Shown here: piece by piece, positions 12,564 to 20,302 of the stretch | Numbering within the stretch: the stretch's first letter is position 1 | Layout: the number at the start of each line of letters is the position of its first letter | Position numbers and translations under genes: made by a program | The notes under the pieces: generated by a model | What the model saw: only the letters and a program-made list of their open reading frames with translations | The model's database searches: none | Told to the model about the DNA's origin: nothing | Source: Modestobacter sp. | Lineage (GTDB): Bacteria > Actinomycetota > Actinomycetes > Mycobacteriales > Geodermatophilaceae | Assembly: GCA_025966175.1 (NCBI GenBank) | Contig: JAOPVN010000569.1 | Coordinates: 1 to 20,556, forward strand | Length of the DNA stretch: 20,556 nucleotides | Direction: 5' to 3'

Positions 12564-13454
12564 ATGCGCGACGAGCCCGCTGCCCCCGCGGACCTCGCCC
12601 GGGCGCGACGCGACCTCACCGCGGACTGCAGCCGGTGCGTCGGCTTGTGCTGCGTCGCGCCCGCCTTCGCCGCCTCGGCGGACTTCGCGAGCGACAAGCC
12701 GGCCGGGACGGCGTGCCTGAACCTGCTCCCCGACAACCGCTGCGGCATCCACGACCGGCTGCGCGACCGCGGGTTCCCCGGGTGCGTCGTCTTCGACTGC
12801 TTCGGTGCCGGCCAGCGGGTCACCCAGGAGGTCTTCGGCGGCCGCGACTGGCGGGACGACGAGGGGACGGCGTCGGCGATGTTCGCCGTCTTCCCGGTGA
12901 TGCGGCAGCTGACCGAACTGCTCTGGCACCTGACCGAGGCGCGGACGCTGCTGCCCACCGGGCCGCTGCGGTCCGAGGTCGAGGCGGCGCTGGAGCAGAC
13001 CGATCAGCTCACCCGGGCCGCTGCCGACGAGCTCGCCGGTCTGGACGCGGCCGCGTACCGGCGGGGGGTCGGTGACCTGCTGGGCCGGGTGAGCGACGCC
13101 GTCCGCAGCGACGTCCCCGGCCGGACCCGCGACCGCCGGGGCGCGGACCTGATGGGCGCCGCACTGCGCGGTGCCGACCTGCGCGGCGCCGGCCTGCGCG
13201 GGGCCTACCTGATCGGCGCGGACCTGCGGGACGCCGACCTGCGCCGGGCGGACCTGCTGGGTGCCGACCTGCGCGCCGCGGACCTGCGCGGTGCCGACCT
13301 GACCGGCGCCATCTTCCTCACCCAGCCCCAGCTGACCGCGGCCACGGGCAACGCGGCGACGCGCGTCCCGGTGTCGCTGTCCCGGCCGCCGCACTGGGCC
13401 ACCGACACGCGAACGGCCCACGACCGCCGCAGCCGCCGACCCCGCCGGCGCTGA
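12564..13454 (+). CDS. Pentapeptide-repeat protein with N-terminal cysteine cluster
   Basis: A 296-residue protein in three parts. Residues 20-80 hold eight cysteines (22, 25, 29, 30, 51, 60, 74, 79) in CSRCVGLCC ... CLNLLPDNRCGIHDRL ... GCVVFDCFGAG, resembling YkgJ-type metal or Fe-S cluster-binding domains. Residues 100-190 are helical. Residues 193-250 are about eleven A(D/A)LRG-type pentapeptides that should form a right-handed quadrilateral beta-helix. The end is basic and Arg-rich. ATG 12564 has a G-rich ribosome site. The family occurs in many actinobacteria as a pentapeptide-repeat protein of unknown role. DNA-gyrase mimicry, known for MfpA, cannot be inferred because the repeat run here is short. 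Confidence 0.85.
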   Translation: MRDEPAAPADLARARRDLTADCSRCVGLCCVAPAFAASADFASDKPAGTACLNLLPDNRCGIHDRLRDRGFPGCVVFDCFGAGQRVTQEVFGGRDWRDDEGTASAMFAVFPVMRQLTELLWHLTEARTLLPTGPLRSEVEAALEQTDQLTRAAADELAGLDAAAYRRGVGDLLGRVSDAVRSDVPGRTRDRRGADLMGAALRGADLRGAGLRGAYLIGADLRDADLRRADLLGADLRAADLRGADLTGAIFLTQPQLTAATGNAATRVPVSLSRPPHWATDTRTAHDRRSRRPRRR

Positions 13455-13501
13455 GCCCGGCCGGCCGGCACGCTCGAGCGGCGGCGCGGCGCGGGTCGAC
13501 C

Positions 13502-13507
13502 TAGCGT
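13502..13507 (+). promoter_or_regulatory. -10 box of a leaderless permease gene
   Basis: TAGCGT is followed by exactly 6 nt and the GTG start at 13514, with no ribosome site between. It is the same hexamer as at 12052 and 18713. Confidence 0.55.
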
Positions 13508-13513
13508 GTCCCG

Positions 13514-15010
13514 GTGCAGCTGTTCCGGACGAAGACGATCGAGGCCATCCAGTCCGACGCCGAGGGTGGCGGGGAGAGCGGCGACGCCGGCCATCTGCGC
13601 AAGCGGCTGAGCGCCCGGCATCTGGTCGGCTTCGGCGTCGGCGTGGTCATCGGCACCGGCATCTTCACCCTCACCGGGGTCCAGGCGAAGAACACCGCCG
13701 GCCCCGCCGTGGTCATCGCCTTCGCCATCGCCGGCGTCGTGGCGCTGCTGGCCGCGCTCTGCTACGCCGAGCTGGCCTCCTCCGTGCCGACCGCCGGCAG
13801 CGCCTACTCCTATGCCTACGCGACCACCGGGGAGCTGCTGGCCTGGATCATCGGCTGGGACCTGTTCCTGGAGTTCGCCCTGGGCGCGGCCGTGGTGGCG
13901 CGCGGCTGGTCGGGCTACATCGGCAACCTGCTGGACCTGCCGACGTCGGTGTTCGGTGAGGACTCCACGGTGAACCTCGGCGCGGTGTTCATCGTCGTGG
14001 TCCTCACCGTCATCGCGGTGCTGGGCATCAAGGAGTCGGCCCGCTTCACCGGCGTCCTGGTGATCATCAAGGTCGCCATCTGCGTCTTCGTGATCGTCGC
14101 CGGCGCCTGGTACGTCCGCGGCGCCAACCTGACCCCGTTCATCCCGCCGAGCCGGCCGTCCGAGGGCGCCTCGGGGCTGAAACAGACCCTCGTCCAGGCC
14201 GTCGCCGGCATCGACCCGGCGGCGTTCGGGATCGGCGGCGTGCTCACCGCGGCCGCGGTCGTGTTCTTCTCCTACACCGGCTTCGAGGCGGTGGCCAACC
14301 TCTCCGAGGAGACCCGGAAGCCCTCCCGGGACCTGCCGCTGGGGCTGCTCGGCACGCTGGGCCTGGCGACGGTGCTGTACATCGGCGTCTCGCTGGTCGT
14401 GGTCGGGATGGTGCACTACAGCGACATCGACGAGGGCGCGCCGATCGCCGACGCCTTCGACCAGGTGGGACTGGGCTGGGCGTCCTCCCTGGTGTCGATC
14501 GCCGCGGTCGCCGGCCTGACCTCGGTGATCCTGGTCGACCTGGTCACCGTCAGCCGGATCGGTTTCGCGATGGGCCGGGACGGGCTGCTGCCCCAGTCGA
14601 TCGCGAAGGTGAACCCGCGCACCGGCACCCCGGTCCGGATGACGCTGCTCTACGCCGCGGTGGTGCTGGTGCTGGCAGCCTTCATCCCGCTGAGCACGCT
14701 CGCCGACCTGGTCAGCATCGGCACCCTGTTCGCCTTCGTGCTGGTGTCGGCCGCCGTCCCGGTGCTGCGCCGGACCCGGCCGGACATGCCGCGGCCGTTC
14801 AGAGTGCCGTTCTCCCCCGTCGTCCCGGTGCTGTCGGCCGTGGCCTGCCTCTACCTCATGGTGAACCTGACCCTGGAGACGTGGTGGCGGTTCCTCGCCT
14901 GGCTGGTGCTGGGCCTGCTGGTCTACGCGTGCTACGGCTACCGGCACTCCCGGCTGGGCGGCGCGCGCCGGGACCCGTCCCCGGAGCAGGCCGCAGGTGT
15001 GGTCGGCTGA
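13514..15010 (+). CDS. APC-family amino acid permease (cationic amino acid transporter-like)
   Basis: A 498-residue inner-membrane transporter. It starts VQLFRTKTIEAIQ, a cytoplasmic head typical of CAT/YhdG permeases, followed at about residue 43 by GFGVGVVIGTGIFTLTGV, the conserved first transmembrane segment with the unwound G-[IV]-GTGIF substrate motif. I see about 12 hydrophobic segments, including FFSYTGFEAVANLSEETRKP (segment 6 and the loop after it), the signature of this family, and a C-terminal pair before a short basic tail. Likely proton-coupled uptake of amino acids, perhaps cationic; the substrate is not readable. GTG 13514 is supported by the -10 box 6 nt upstream. It is followed 21 bp later by the aldo/keto reductase. 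Confidence 0.9.
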   Translation: MQLFRTKTIEAIQSDAEGGGESGDAGHLRKRLSARHLVGFGVGVVIGTGIFTLTGVQAKNTAGPAVVIAFAIAGVVALLAALCYAELASSVPTAGSAYSYAYATTGELLAWIIGWDLFLEFALGAAVVARGWSGYIGNLLDLPTSVFGEDSTVNLGAVFIVVVLTVIAVLGIKESARFTGVLVIIKVAICVFVIVAGAWYVRGANLTPFIPPSRPSEGASGLKQTLVQAVAGIDPAAFGIGGVLTAAAVVFFSYTGFEAVANLSEETRKPSRDLPLGLLGTLGLATVLYIGVSLVVVGMVHYSDIDEGAPIADAFDQVGLGWASSLVSIAAVAGLTSVILVDLVTVSRIGFAMGRDGLLPQSIAKVNPRTGTPVRMTLLYAAVVLVLAAFIPLSTLADLVSIGTLFAFVLVSAAVPVLRRTRPDMPRPFRVPFSPVVPVLSAVACLYLMVNLTLETWWRFLAWLVLGLLVYACYGYRHSRLGGARRDPSPEQAAGVVG

Positions 15011-15019
15011 TCGACACGG

Positions 15020-15025
15020 CACGAT
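15020..15025 (+). promoter_or_regulatory. Possible -10 box of a leaderless aldo/keto reductase gene
   Basis: CACGAT is followed by exactly 6 nt and ATG 15032. The gene also lies only 21 bp after the permease stop, so read-through transcription is an alternative. Confidence 0.35.
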
Positions 15026-15031
15026 CTGCTC

Positions 15032-16069
15032 ATGTCCTACAGCGCTGATCCCACCCGCTACGACTCGATGCCCTACCGCCGCACCGGCCGGAGCGGCCTC
15101 GACCTGCCCGCGGTGAGCCTGGGTCTGTGGCACAACTTCGGGGACGACGTCCCCTTCGACCGGCAGCGCGACATCCTGCGCCGCGCCTTCGACCTGGGCG
15201 TGACCCACTTCGACCTGGCCAACAACTACGGACCGCCCTACGGCGCGGCCGAGACCAACTTCGGCCGGCACCTGGCCGATGACTTCCGCCCCTACCGGGA
15301 CGAGCTGGTCATCTCCTCCAAGGCCGGCTGGGACATGTGGCCCGGCCCCTACGGGCAGGGCGGTGGGGGCCGCAAGTACGTGCTGGCCAGCCTGGACCAG
15401 TCACTGGAGCGGATGGGGCTGGAGTACGTCGACATCTTCTACAGCCACCGTCCCGACCCGACCACGCCGCTCGAGGAGACGATGGGCGCGCTGCACACCG
15501 CGGTGCAGTCCGGGAAGGCGCTGTACGCCGGCATCTCCTCCTACTCACCGGAGATGACGGCGGAGGCGGCGCGCATCCTCGCCGACCTCGGGACGCCGCT
15601 GCTGATCCACCAGCCCTCCTACTCGATGCTCAACCGCTGGATCGAGACCGAGGGGCTGCTGGACACCCTCGCCGCGGTCGGCGCCGGGTGCATCGCCTTC
15701 TCCCCGCTGGCGCAGGGGATGCTCACCGACAAGTACCTGACCGGGGTGCCCGAGGGCTCGCGGGCCAGCCAGGACAAGTCACTGGACCGCGGCATGATCA
15801 CCGAGCAGTACCTGACCCACGTGCGGGCGCTGAACGAGATCGCGACGTCCCGCGGGCAGAGCCTGGCCCAGCTCGCGCTGTCCTGGGCACTGCGCGACCC
15901 CCGGGTCACCTCGGTGCTCATCGGCGCCAGCAGCGTGCGGCAGCTGGAGCAGAACGTCGCCGCGGTGCAGCACCTGGAGTTCTCCGCCGAGGAGCTGGCC
16001 GCGATCGACCAGCACGCGGTCGACGCCGGCATCGACCTCTGGCAGGCCGCCCGCAAGGGCACCCTCTGA
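15032..16069 (+). CDS. Aldo/keto reductase, L-glyceraldehyde 3-phosphate reductase (YghZ/Gpr) type
   Basis: A 345-residue NADPH-dependent reductase of the AKR superfamily with a (beta/alpha)8 barrel. The catalytic tetrad is visible: Asp61 and Tyr66 in HFDLANNYGPPYG, Lys97 in VISSKAGWDMWPGPYG, and His139 in IFYSHRPDPTTPLEET. KAGWDMWPGPYG and the IAFSPLAQGMLTDKYL stretch are characteristic of the YghZ/AKR14 subgroup, which reduces L-glyceraldehyde 3-phosphate and methylglyoxal and so detoxifies reactive aldehydes. VLIGASSVRQLEQNV near the end binds the NADPH 2'-phosphate. The length is normal. It ends at a perfect palindromic terminator facing the quinone oxidoreductase gene. Confidence 0.92.
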   Translation: MSYSADPTRYDSMPYRRTGRSGLDLPAVSLGLWHNFGDDVPFDRQRDILRRAFDLGVTHFDLANNYGPPYGAAETNFGRHLADDFRPYRDELVISSKAGWDMWPGPYGQGGGGRKYVLASLDQSLERMGLEYVDIFYSHRPDPTTPLEETMGALHTAVQSGKALYAGISSYSPEMTAEAARILADLGTPLLIHQPSYSMLNRWIETEGLLDTLAAVGAGCIAFSPLAQGMLTDKYLTGVPEGSRASQDKSLDRGMITEQYLTHVRALNEIATSRGQSLAQLALSWALRDPRVTSVLIGASSVRQLEQNVAAVQHLEFSAEELAAIDQHAVDAGIDLWQAARKGTL

Positions 16070-16073
16070 CGTG

Positions 16074-16107
16074 CCGGTGCGCCAAAATGGCCATTTTGGC
16101 GCACCGG
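16074..16107. terminator. Perfect 34-bp palindrome, bidirectional terminator
   Basis: CCGGTGCGCCAAAATGG is followed directly by its exact reverse complement, CCATTTTGGCGCACCGG. It forms a hairpin of up to 15 bp with a small loop on either strand, with an A/T-rich core. It fills nearly all of the 41-bp gap between the stop codons of two convergent genes (16069 and 16111). A bidirectional transcription terminator is the natural reading. Confidence 0.85.
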
Positions 16108-16110
16108 GGG

Positions 16111-17058
16111 TCAGGGCACGAGCACGAGCTTGCCGTGGCTGTGCCCGGCCATCCCCTCGCGGTGCGCCGCCGCGACGTCCTCCAGCGGGAAGGTCCGGGC
16201 GACGACGACCTCGAGCCGACCAATCTCGACCAGCGCGGTGAGCCGCAGCCGGGCGGCGTTGCGCACCTCGGTGCCGGGGTCGGCGCCCGGCCCGTTGCCG
16301 AGCACCCTGACGCCCGCCTGGCCACCACGGGCGAAGTTGGCGACGGTGACGATCCGCTGCCGGTCGGCGACGAGCTCCAGCGACACGTCCAGCGCCTCGT
16401 CGGTGCCGACCGCGTCGACGGCGGCGGTGACGCCCTCGGGTGCCAGGGCCCGGACCCGCTCGGCCAGCCCGTCGCCGTAGAGGACCGGCTCGCCGCCCAT
16501 CCGGCGCACCGTCTCGGCACCGGCGCTGCCCGCCGTACCGATCACCCGCGCACCGCCGGCCACCGCGAGCTGCGTGAGCATCTGGCCGACCCCGCCGGCG
16601 GCACCGTGCACCAGCACGGTGTCACCGGCGCCGGCGTCGAGGACGGTCAGCGCGTGCACCGCCGTCGCACCGGTGAGCATCAGCCCGGCCGCCTCGGCCC
16701 AGTCCAGCGTCGCGGGCTTCGGTACGAGCGCGAAGGCGGGGACGACCAGGGAGGAGGCGTACGCGCCCTGCAGCCGGTACCCGATCACCTCGTCGCCGAC
16801 GGCGATCGGGCCGGCCGGGCCGTGCGCATCGGGCCCCACCGCGGCCACGACGCCGGCTGCCTCGTAGCCCAGCCGCAGCGGGAGGGCCGCCGGATCGGTG
16901 CCGAAGGCGCCGGCGTAGCCCTTCCAGTCCGCCGGGTTGATGCCGGCGGCGCGGACGTCGAGCAGCACCTCGCCGGGGCCGGGCGACCCGGTCGGCTGCT
17001 CGACGACGGACAGGACCTCCGGCCCACCGAACGCGGTGGCGACGACGACACGGCTCAT
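16111..17058 (-). CDS. NADP-dependent quinone oxidoreductase-like alcohol dehydrogenase
   Basis: A 315-residue medium-chain dehydrogenase/reductase of the zeta-crystallin/quinone oxidoreductase branch. Seen: GPEVLSVVEQPTGSPGPGEVL at the start, AAGINPADWKGYAGAF, LGYEAAGVVAAVG, the nucleotide-binding VLVHGAAGGVGQMLTQLA, and the C-terminal FPLEDVAAAHREGMAGHSHGKLVL. The structural-zinc cysteines of true alcohol dehydrogenases are absent, as expected for this branch. It probably reduces quinones or enones with NADPH. ATG 17056-17058 has only a weak G-rich site upstream. It follows the succinate-semialdehyde dehydrogenase by 47 bp on the same strand, so an operon is likely. Substrate unknown. Confidence 0.88.
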   Translation of the reverse strand: MSRVVVATAFGGPEVLSVVEQPTGSPGPGEVLLDVRAAGINPADWKGYAGAFGTDPAALPLRLGYEAAGVVAAVGPDAHGPAGPIAVGDEVIGYRLQGAYASSLVVPAFALVPKPATLDWAEAAGLMLTGATAVHALTVLDAGAGDTVLVHGAAGGVGQMLTQLAVAGGARVIGTAGSAGAETVRRMGGEPVLYGDGLAERVRALAPEGVTAAVDAVGTDEALDVSLELVADRQRIVTVANFARGGQAGVRVLGNGPGADPGTEVRNAARLRLTALVEIGRLEVVVARTFPLEDVAAAHREGMAGHSHGKLVLVP

Positions 17059-17105
17059 GCCCGGCGCCAACCGGCCGCCGTCACCCGCTGTTCCGGCGCC
17101 CGAGG

Positions 17106-18530
17106 TCACTCGTTGGCCGACCCCGCCGAGGAGCCGCCCTTCTGCTCGCTGCTCGGCGCACCGACCCAGACCGTCTTGGCGTTCATGAACTCGCGCATCC
17201 CCAGCTCGGTCAGCTCCCGGCCGTAGCCGCTCTGCTTGATCCCGCCGAAGGGCAGCTCCGGATAGCTGGTGGTCATGCCGTTGATGAAGGCCATGCCGGA
17301 CTGGATGTCGCGGACGAACCGGGCCCGCTCGTCCGCGTCCTCGCTCCAGAGGTTGGAGCCCAGCCCGTACGGGTGGCTGTTGGCGATCTCGATCGCCTCG
17401 TCGAGGCCGTCCACGGTGAAGAGTGCGGCGACCGGGCCGAAGACCTCCTCGGCGTACAGCTTCATCTCCGGCGTGATCCCGGTGAGCAGGGTCGGCTCGT
17501 AGAACCAGCCCGCCCGGTCGGGTCGCTTCCCGCCGACGACGACGGTGGCGCCCTTGTCGACGGCGTCCCGCACGTACTCCTCCACGTCCTCGCGCCCGGA
17601 CTCGGTGGCCAGCGGACCGACCTGCGTGTCGGGGTCCATCGGGTCCCCGACGGGCAGCGCGCCGATCTTCTCGGCGAACAGCCGGGTGAACTCCTCGGCC
17701 ACGTCGGCGTGCACGAAGAACCGCTTGGCGGCGATGCAGCTCTGACCGTTGTTCTGGTTGCGGCTGGTGACCGCCACGCCCGCCGCGGCCGCCAGGTCCG
17801 CCGACGGCATGACGATGAACGGGTCGGAGCCGCCGAGCTCCAGCACGGTGGGCTTGAGCGCGTCCCCGGCAATCGAGGCCACCGACTGACCCGCGGGCGC
17901 GCTGCCGGTGAGGGTCGCGGCGACCACCCGGTCGTCCCGCAGCACCCGCTCGATCGTGCCCGAGCCGATGAGCAGGGTCTGGAAGACGTCGTCGGGGAAG
18001 CCGGCCTTGCGGAACAGCTCCTCCAGGTACAGCGCCGTCTGCGGCACGTTGCTGGCGTGCTTGAGCAGCCCGACGTTGCCGGCCATCAGCGCCGGGGCGG
18101 CGAACCGCATCGCCTGCCAGAGGGGGAAGTTCCAGGGCATGACCGCCAGGACCACGCCCAGCGGCTGGTAGGTGACGTAGGCGTCGACCGCACCGACGGC
18201 GGCGGCGTCCTTCCGCTCCGGCTCCAGGAACGCCGGGCCGTGCTCGGCGTAGTACCGCAGCGCCGTCACGCACTTGCCGACCTCGGCCTTCGCCGAGGCC
18301 AGCGTCTTGCCCATCTCGGTGGTCATCAGCTCGGCGACGGAGTCGGTGTCGCCCTCCAGGGCGTCGGCCGCCGAGCGCAGCCAGCGCACCCGGTCCTCGA
18401 CCGCGGTGAGCCGGTAGCCGGCGAAGGCCGCCGCGGCGCGGCCGATCTTCTCCTCGAGCGCCTGGTCGGACAGCGGCTCGTAGGTCTTGAGCGTCTCGCC
18501 GGTGGTCGGGTTGATGGTGGCGATGGCCAT
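17106..18530 (-). CDS. gabD1: NADP-dependent succinate-semialdehyde dehydrogenase
   Basis: A 474-residue aldehyde dehydrogenase that oxidises succinate semialdehyde to succinate, the last step of GABA breakdown and part of an alpha-ketoglutarate bypass in mycobacteria. Catalytic Cys265 lies in NNGQSCIAAKRF, Glu231 in VLELGGSDPFIV, and Asn134 in MPWNFPLWQA. Lys157 in LLKHASNVPQ fits NADP binding. The sequence resembles M. tuberculosis GabD1 (Rv0234c) throughout from memory, e.g. MAIATINPTTGETLKTY and INGMTTSYPELPFGGIKQSG. The Ser/Gly-rich last 15 residues are extra. The ATG start has GGAG 7 nt upstream. It is divergent from the CoA-transferase gene, with a 15-bp inverted repeat between. Confidence 0.93.
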   Translation of the reverse strand: MAIATINPTTGETLKTYEPLSDQALEEKIGRAAAAFAGYRLTAVEDRVRWLRSAADALEGDTDSVAELMTTEMGKTLASAKAEVGKCVTALRYYAEHGPAFLEPERKDAAAVGAVDAYVTYQPLGVVLAVMPWNFPLWQAMRFAAPALMAGNVGLLKHASNVPQTALYLEELFRKAGFPDDVFQTLLIGSGTIERVLRDDRVVAATLTGSAPAGQSVASIAGDALKPTVLELGGSDPFIVMPSADLAAAAGVAVTSRNQNNGQSCIAAKRFFVHADVAEEFTRLFAEKIGALPVGDPMDPDTQVGPLATESGREDVEEYVRDAVDKGATVVVGGKRPDRAGWFYEPTLLTGITPEMKLYAEEVFGPVAALFTVDGLDEAIEIANSHPYGLGSNLWSEDADERARFVRDIQSGMAFINGMTTSYPELPFGGIKQSGYGRELTELGMREFMNAKTVWVGAPSSEQKGGSSAGSANE

Positions 18531-18596
18531 GATGGTTCTCCCGTCGTCGGACCGATCGCGGGTCGGGGCCGGACGGCGGCGCTCGCTGCTCAGGGC

Positions 18597-18698
18597 GCCC
18601 GGGCGGTCCGGCTCGGCTCGCCTGCCCTCCTAGCCTGCCCGCTCGCCGGCGCGGGAAACAGTGGCGAGCTGCACGACCCGGCCCCGGACCGCCCGGGC
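18597..18698. repeat. Perfect 15-bp inverted repeat in a divergent promoter region
   Basis: GCCCGGGCGGTCCGG (18597-18611) and CCGGACCGCCCGGGC (18684-18698) are exact inverted copies with 72 bp between. They sit in the 236-bp gap between the divergent dehydrogenase (start 18530) and CoA-transferase (start 18767) genes. The right arm ends 14 bp before the -10 box at 18713. Possible paired operators; a convincing dehydrogenase promoter is not visible in the gap. Confidence 0.5.
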
Positions 18699-18712
18699 CC
18701 GGCGTCCGGTCG

Positions 18713-18718
18713 TAGCGT
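18713..18718 (+). promoter_or_regulatory. -10 box of the CoA-transferase gene
   Basis: TAGCGT precedes a leader of about 42 nt and the ribosome site AGGAGG (18754-18759), which lies 7 nt before ATG 18767. No -35 consensus is visible. Confidence 0.5.
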
Positions 18719-18766
18719 TGTCGGCAGCCGCGGGGCCGCCCGCACCATCCACCAGGAGGTCCTCCG

Positions 18767-20287
18767 ATGCCGGGCTCCGGCCGCATCCGTCACGCCGGGC
18801 TGGCGGCCAAGGTCGTGTCGGCCGAGGCGGCCACCGCCCACATCCGGCACGGCGACACCGTGGGGATGAGCGGGTTCACCGGCGCCGGCTACCCCAAGGC
18901 GGTCCCGCAGGCGCTGGCCCGCCGGATCACCGCGGCGCACGAGGCCGGGGAGCCGTTCCGGGTGAACGTCTGGACCGGCGCCTCCACCGCTCCGGAGCTG
19001 GACGGCGCGCTCGCCGCCGCCGACGGGATCGAGCTGCGGCTGCCCTACCAGTCCGACCCGGTGAGCCGGCAGAAGATCAACGACGGCCTGATGGAGTACA
19101 TCGACGTCCATCTGTCCCACGTCGCGCAGTTGGCCTGGGAGGGGTTCCTCGGCCCGCTGGACGTCGCCGTCGTCGAGGTCAGCGCGGTCACCGAGGAGGG
19201 CCACCTGGTCCCGTCGTCCTCGATCGGCAACAACAAGACCTGGCTGGACCGGGCCGACCGGGTGATCCTGGAGGTCAACTCCTGGCAGAGCGCCGAGCTG
19301 GACGGCATGCACGACGTCTACTACGGCACCGCACTCCCGCCGGCCCGCCGGCCGATCCCGCTGCTGAGCCCCGGGGACCGGATCGGGGTGCCCCATCTGC
19401 GGGTGGCCCCGGAGAAGGTGGTCGCCGTCGTCGAGACCGACTCCCCGGACCGCAACACCGGGTTCGCACCCCCGGACGACACCGCGCGGCGGATCGCCGG
19501 GCACCTCATCGAGTTCCTCGAGCACGAAGTGTCCTGCGGGCGGCTGCCCGATGGGCTGTTGCCGCTGCAGTCCGGGGTCGGGAACGTGGCCAACGCGGTG
19601 CTGGCCGGACTGCAGGACAGCCGCTTCGAGCAGCTGACCGCCTACACCGAGGTGATCCAGGACGGCATGCTGGACCTGCTGCGGTCGGGGAAGTTGGCGC
19701 TGGCCTCGGCGACCGCGTTCTCACTGAGCCCCACCGCCGTCGCCGACTTCAACGCGAACGCCCGGGACTTCCGGGACCGGATCGTGCTGCGCCCGCAGGA
19801 GATCAGCAACCACCCGGAGATCGTCCGGCGGCTCGGGGTGCTGGCGATGAACGGGATGATCGAGGCCGACGTCTACGGCAACGTGAACTCCACCCACCTG
19901 ATGGGCAGCCGCATCCAGAACGGCATCGGCGGGTCGGGCGACTTCGCCCGCAACGCCTACATCTCCTTCTTCCTCACCCCGTCGACGGCCAAGGACGGCG
20001 CGATCTCCGCGATCGTCCCGATGGTCTCCCACGTCGACCACACCGAGCACGACGTGCACGTCGTCGTCACCGAACACGGGCTGGCCGACCTGCGGGGGCT
20101 GGCCCCGCGCCGCCGGGCGCAGGTGGTGATCGACCGCTGCGCCGCTCCGGAGTACCGGCCGATGCTGGCCGACTACCTGGCGCGGGCCCAGGCCGGCGCG
20201 TTCGGCCGGCACACACCGCACCTGCTGGGCGAGGCGTTGAGCTGGCACACCCGCTACCTGGAGACCGGCTCGATGCAGCCGCGCTGA
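18767..20287 (+). CDS. Acetyl-CoA hydrolase/transferase family protein, succinyl-CoA:acetate CoA-transferase type
   Basis: A 506-residue class I CoA-transferase. It is expected to move CoA between succinate and acetate (or a similar acid), as AarC and Cat1 do. Early GMSGFTGAGYPKAVPQAL and the PYQSDPVSRQKINDG stretch are family hallmarks. Glu295 in TAYTEVIQDGMLDLL is the likely glutamate that forms the acyl-CoA thioester. GNVNSTHLMGSRIQNG, then IGGSGDFARNAY, is the glycine-rich CoA-binding loop, and HTEHDVHVVVTEHGLADLRG follows near the end. The ATG has a perfect AGGAGG site. Divergence from the succinate-semialdehyde dehydrogenase suggests joint control of succinate/succinyl-CoA supply. Hydrolase activity cannot be excluded. 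Confidence 0.92.
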   Translation: MPGSGRIRHAGLAAKVVSAEAATAHIRHGDTVGMSGFTGAGYPKAVPQALARRITAAHEAGEPFRVNVWTGASTAPELDGALAAADGIELRLPYQSDPVSRQKINDGLMEYIDVHLSHVAQLAWEGFLGPLDVAVVEVSAVTEEGHLVPSSSIGNNKTWLDRADRVILEVNSWQSAELDGMHDVYYGTALPPARRPIPLLSPGDRIGVPHLRVAPEKVVAVVETDSPDRNTGFAPPDDTARRIAGHLIEFLEHEVSCGRLPDGLLPLQSGVGNVANAVLAGLQDSRFEQLTAYTEVIQDGMLDLLRSGKLALASATAFSLSPTAVADFNANARDFRDRIVLRPQEISNHPEIVRRLGVLAMNGMIEADVYGNVNSTHLMGSRIQNGIGGSGDFARNAYISFFLTPSTAKDGAISAIVPMVSHVDHTEHDVHVVVTEHGLADLRGLAPRRRAQVVIDRCAAPEYRPMLADYLARAQAGAFGRHTPHLLGEALSWHTRYLETGSMQPR

Positions 20288-20302
20288 CTCGGCTCCGTCC
20301 GG

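Noticed and set aside
13205..15271. 688-codon minus-strand open frame opposite the permease
   Set aside because: His/Asp/Gln/Arg-rich antisense shadow of a clear membrane protein gene.
17059..18786. Continuation of the quinone oxidoreductase frame through the dehydrogenase gene
   Set aside because: The upstream part is a wrong-frame reading of the succinate-semialdehyde dehydrogenase. The oxidoreductase starts at ATG 17058.
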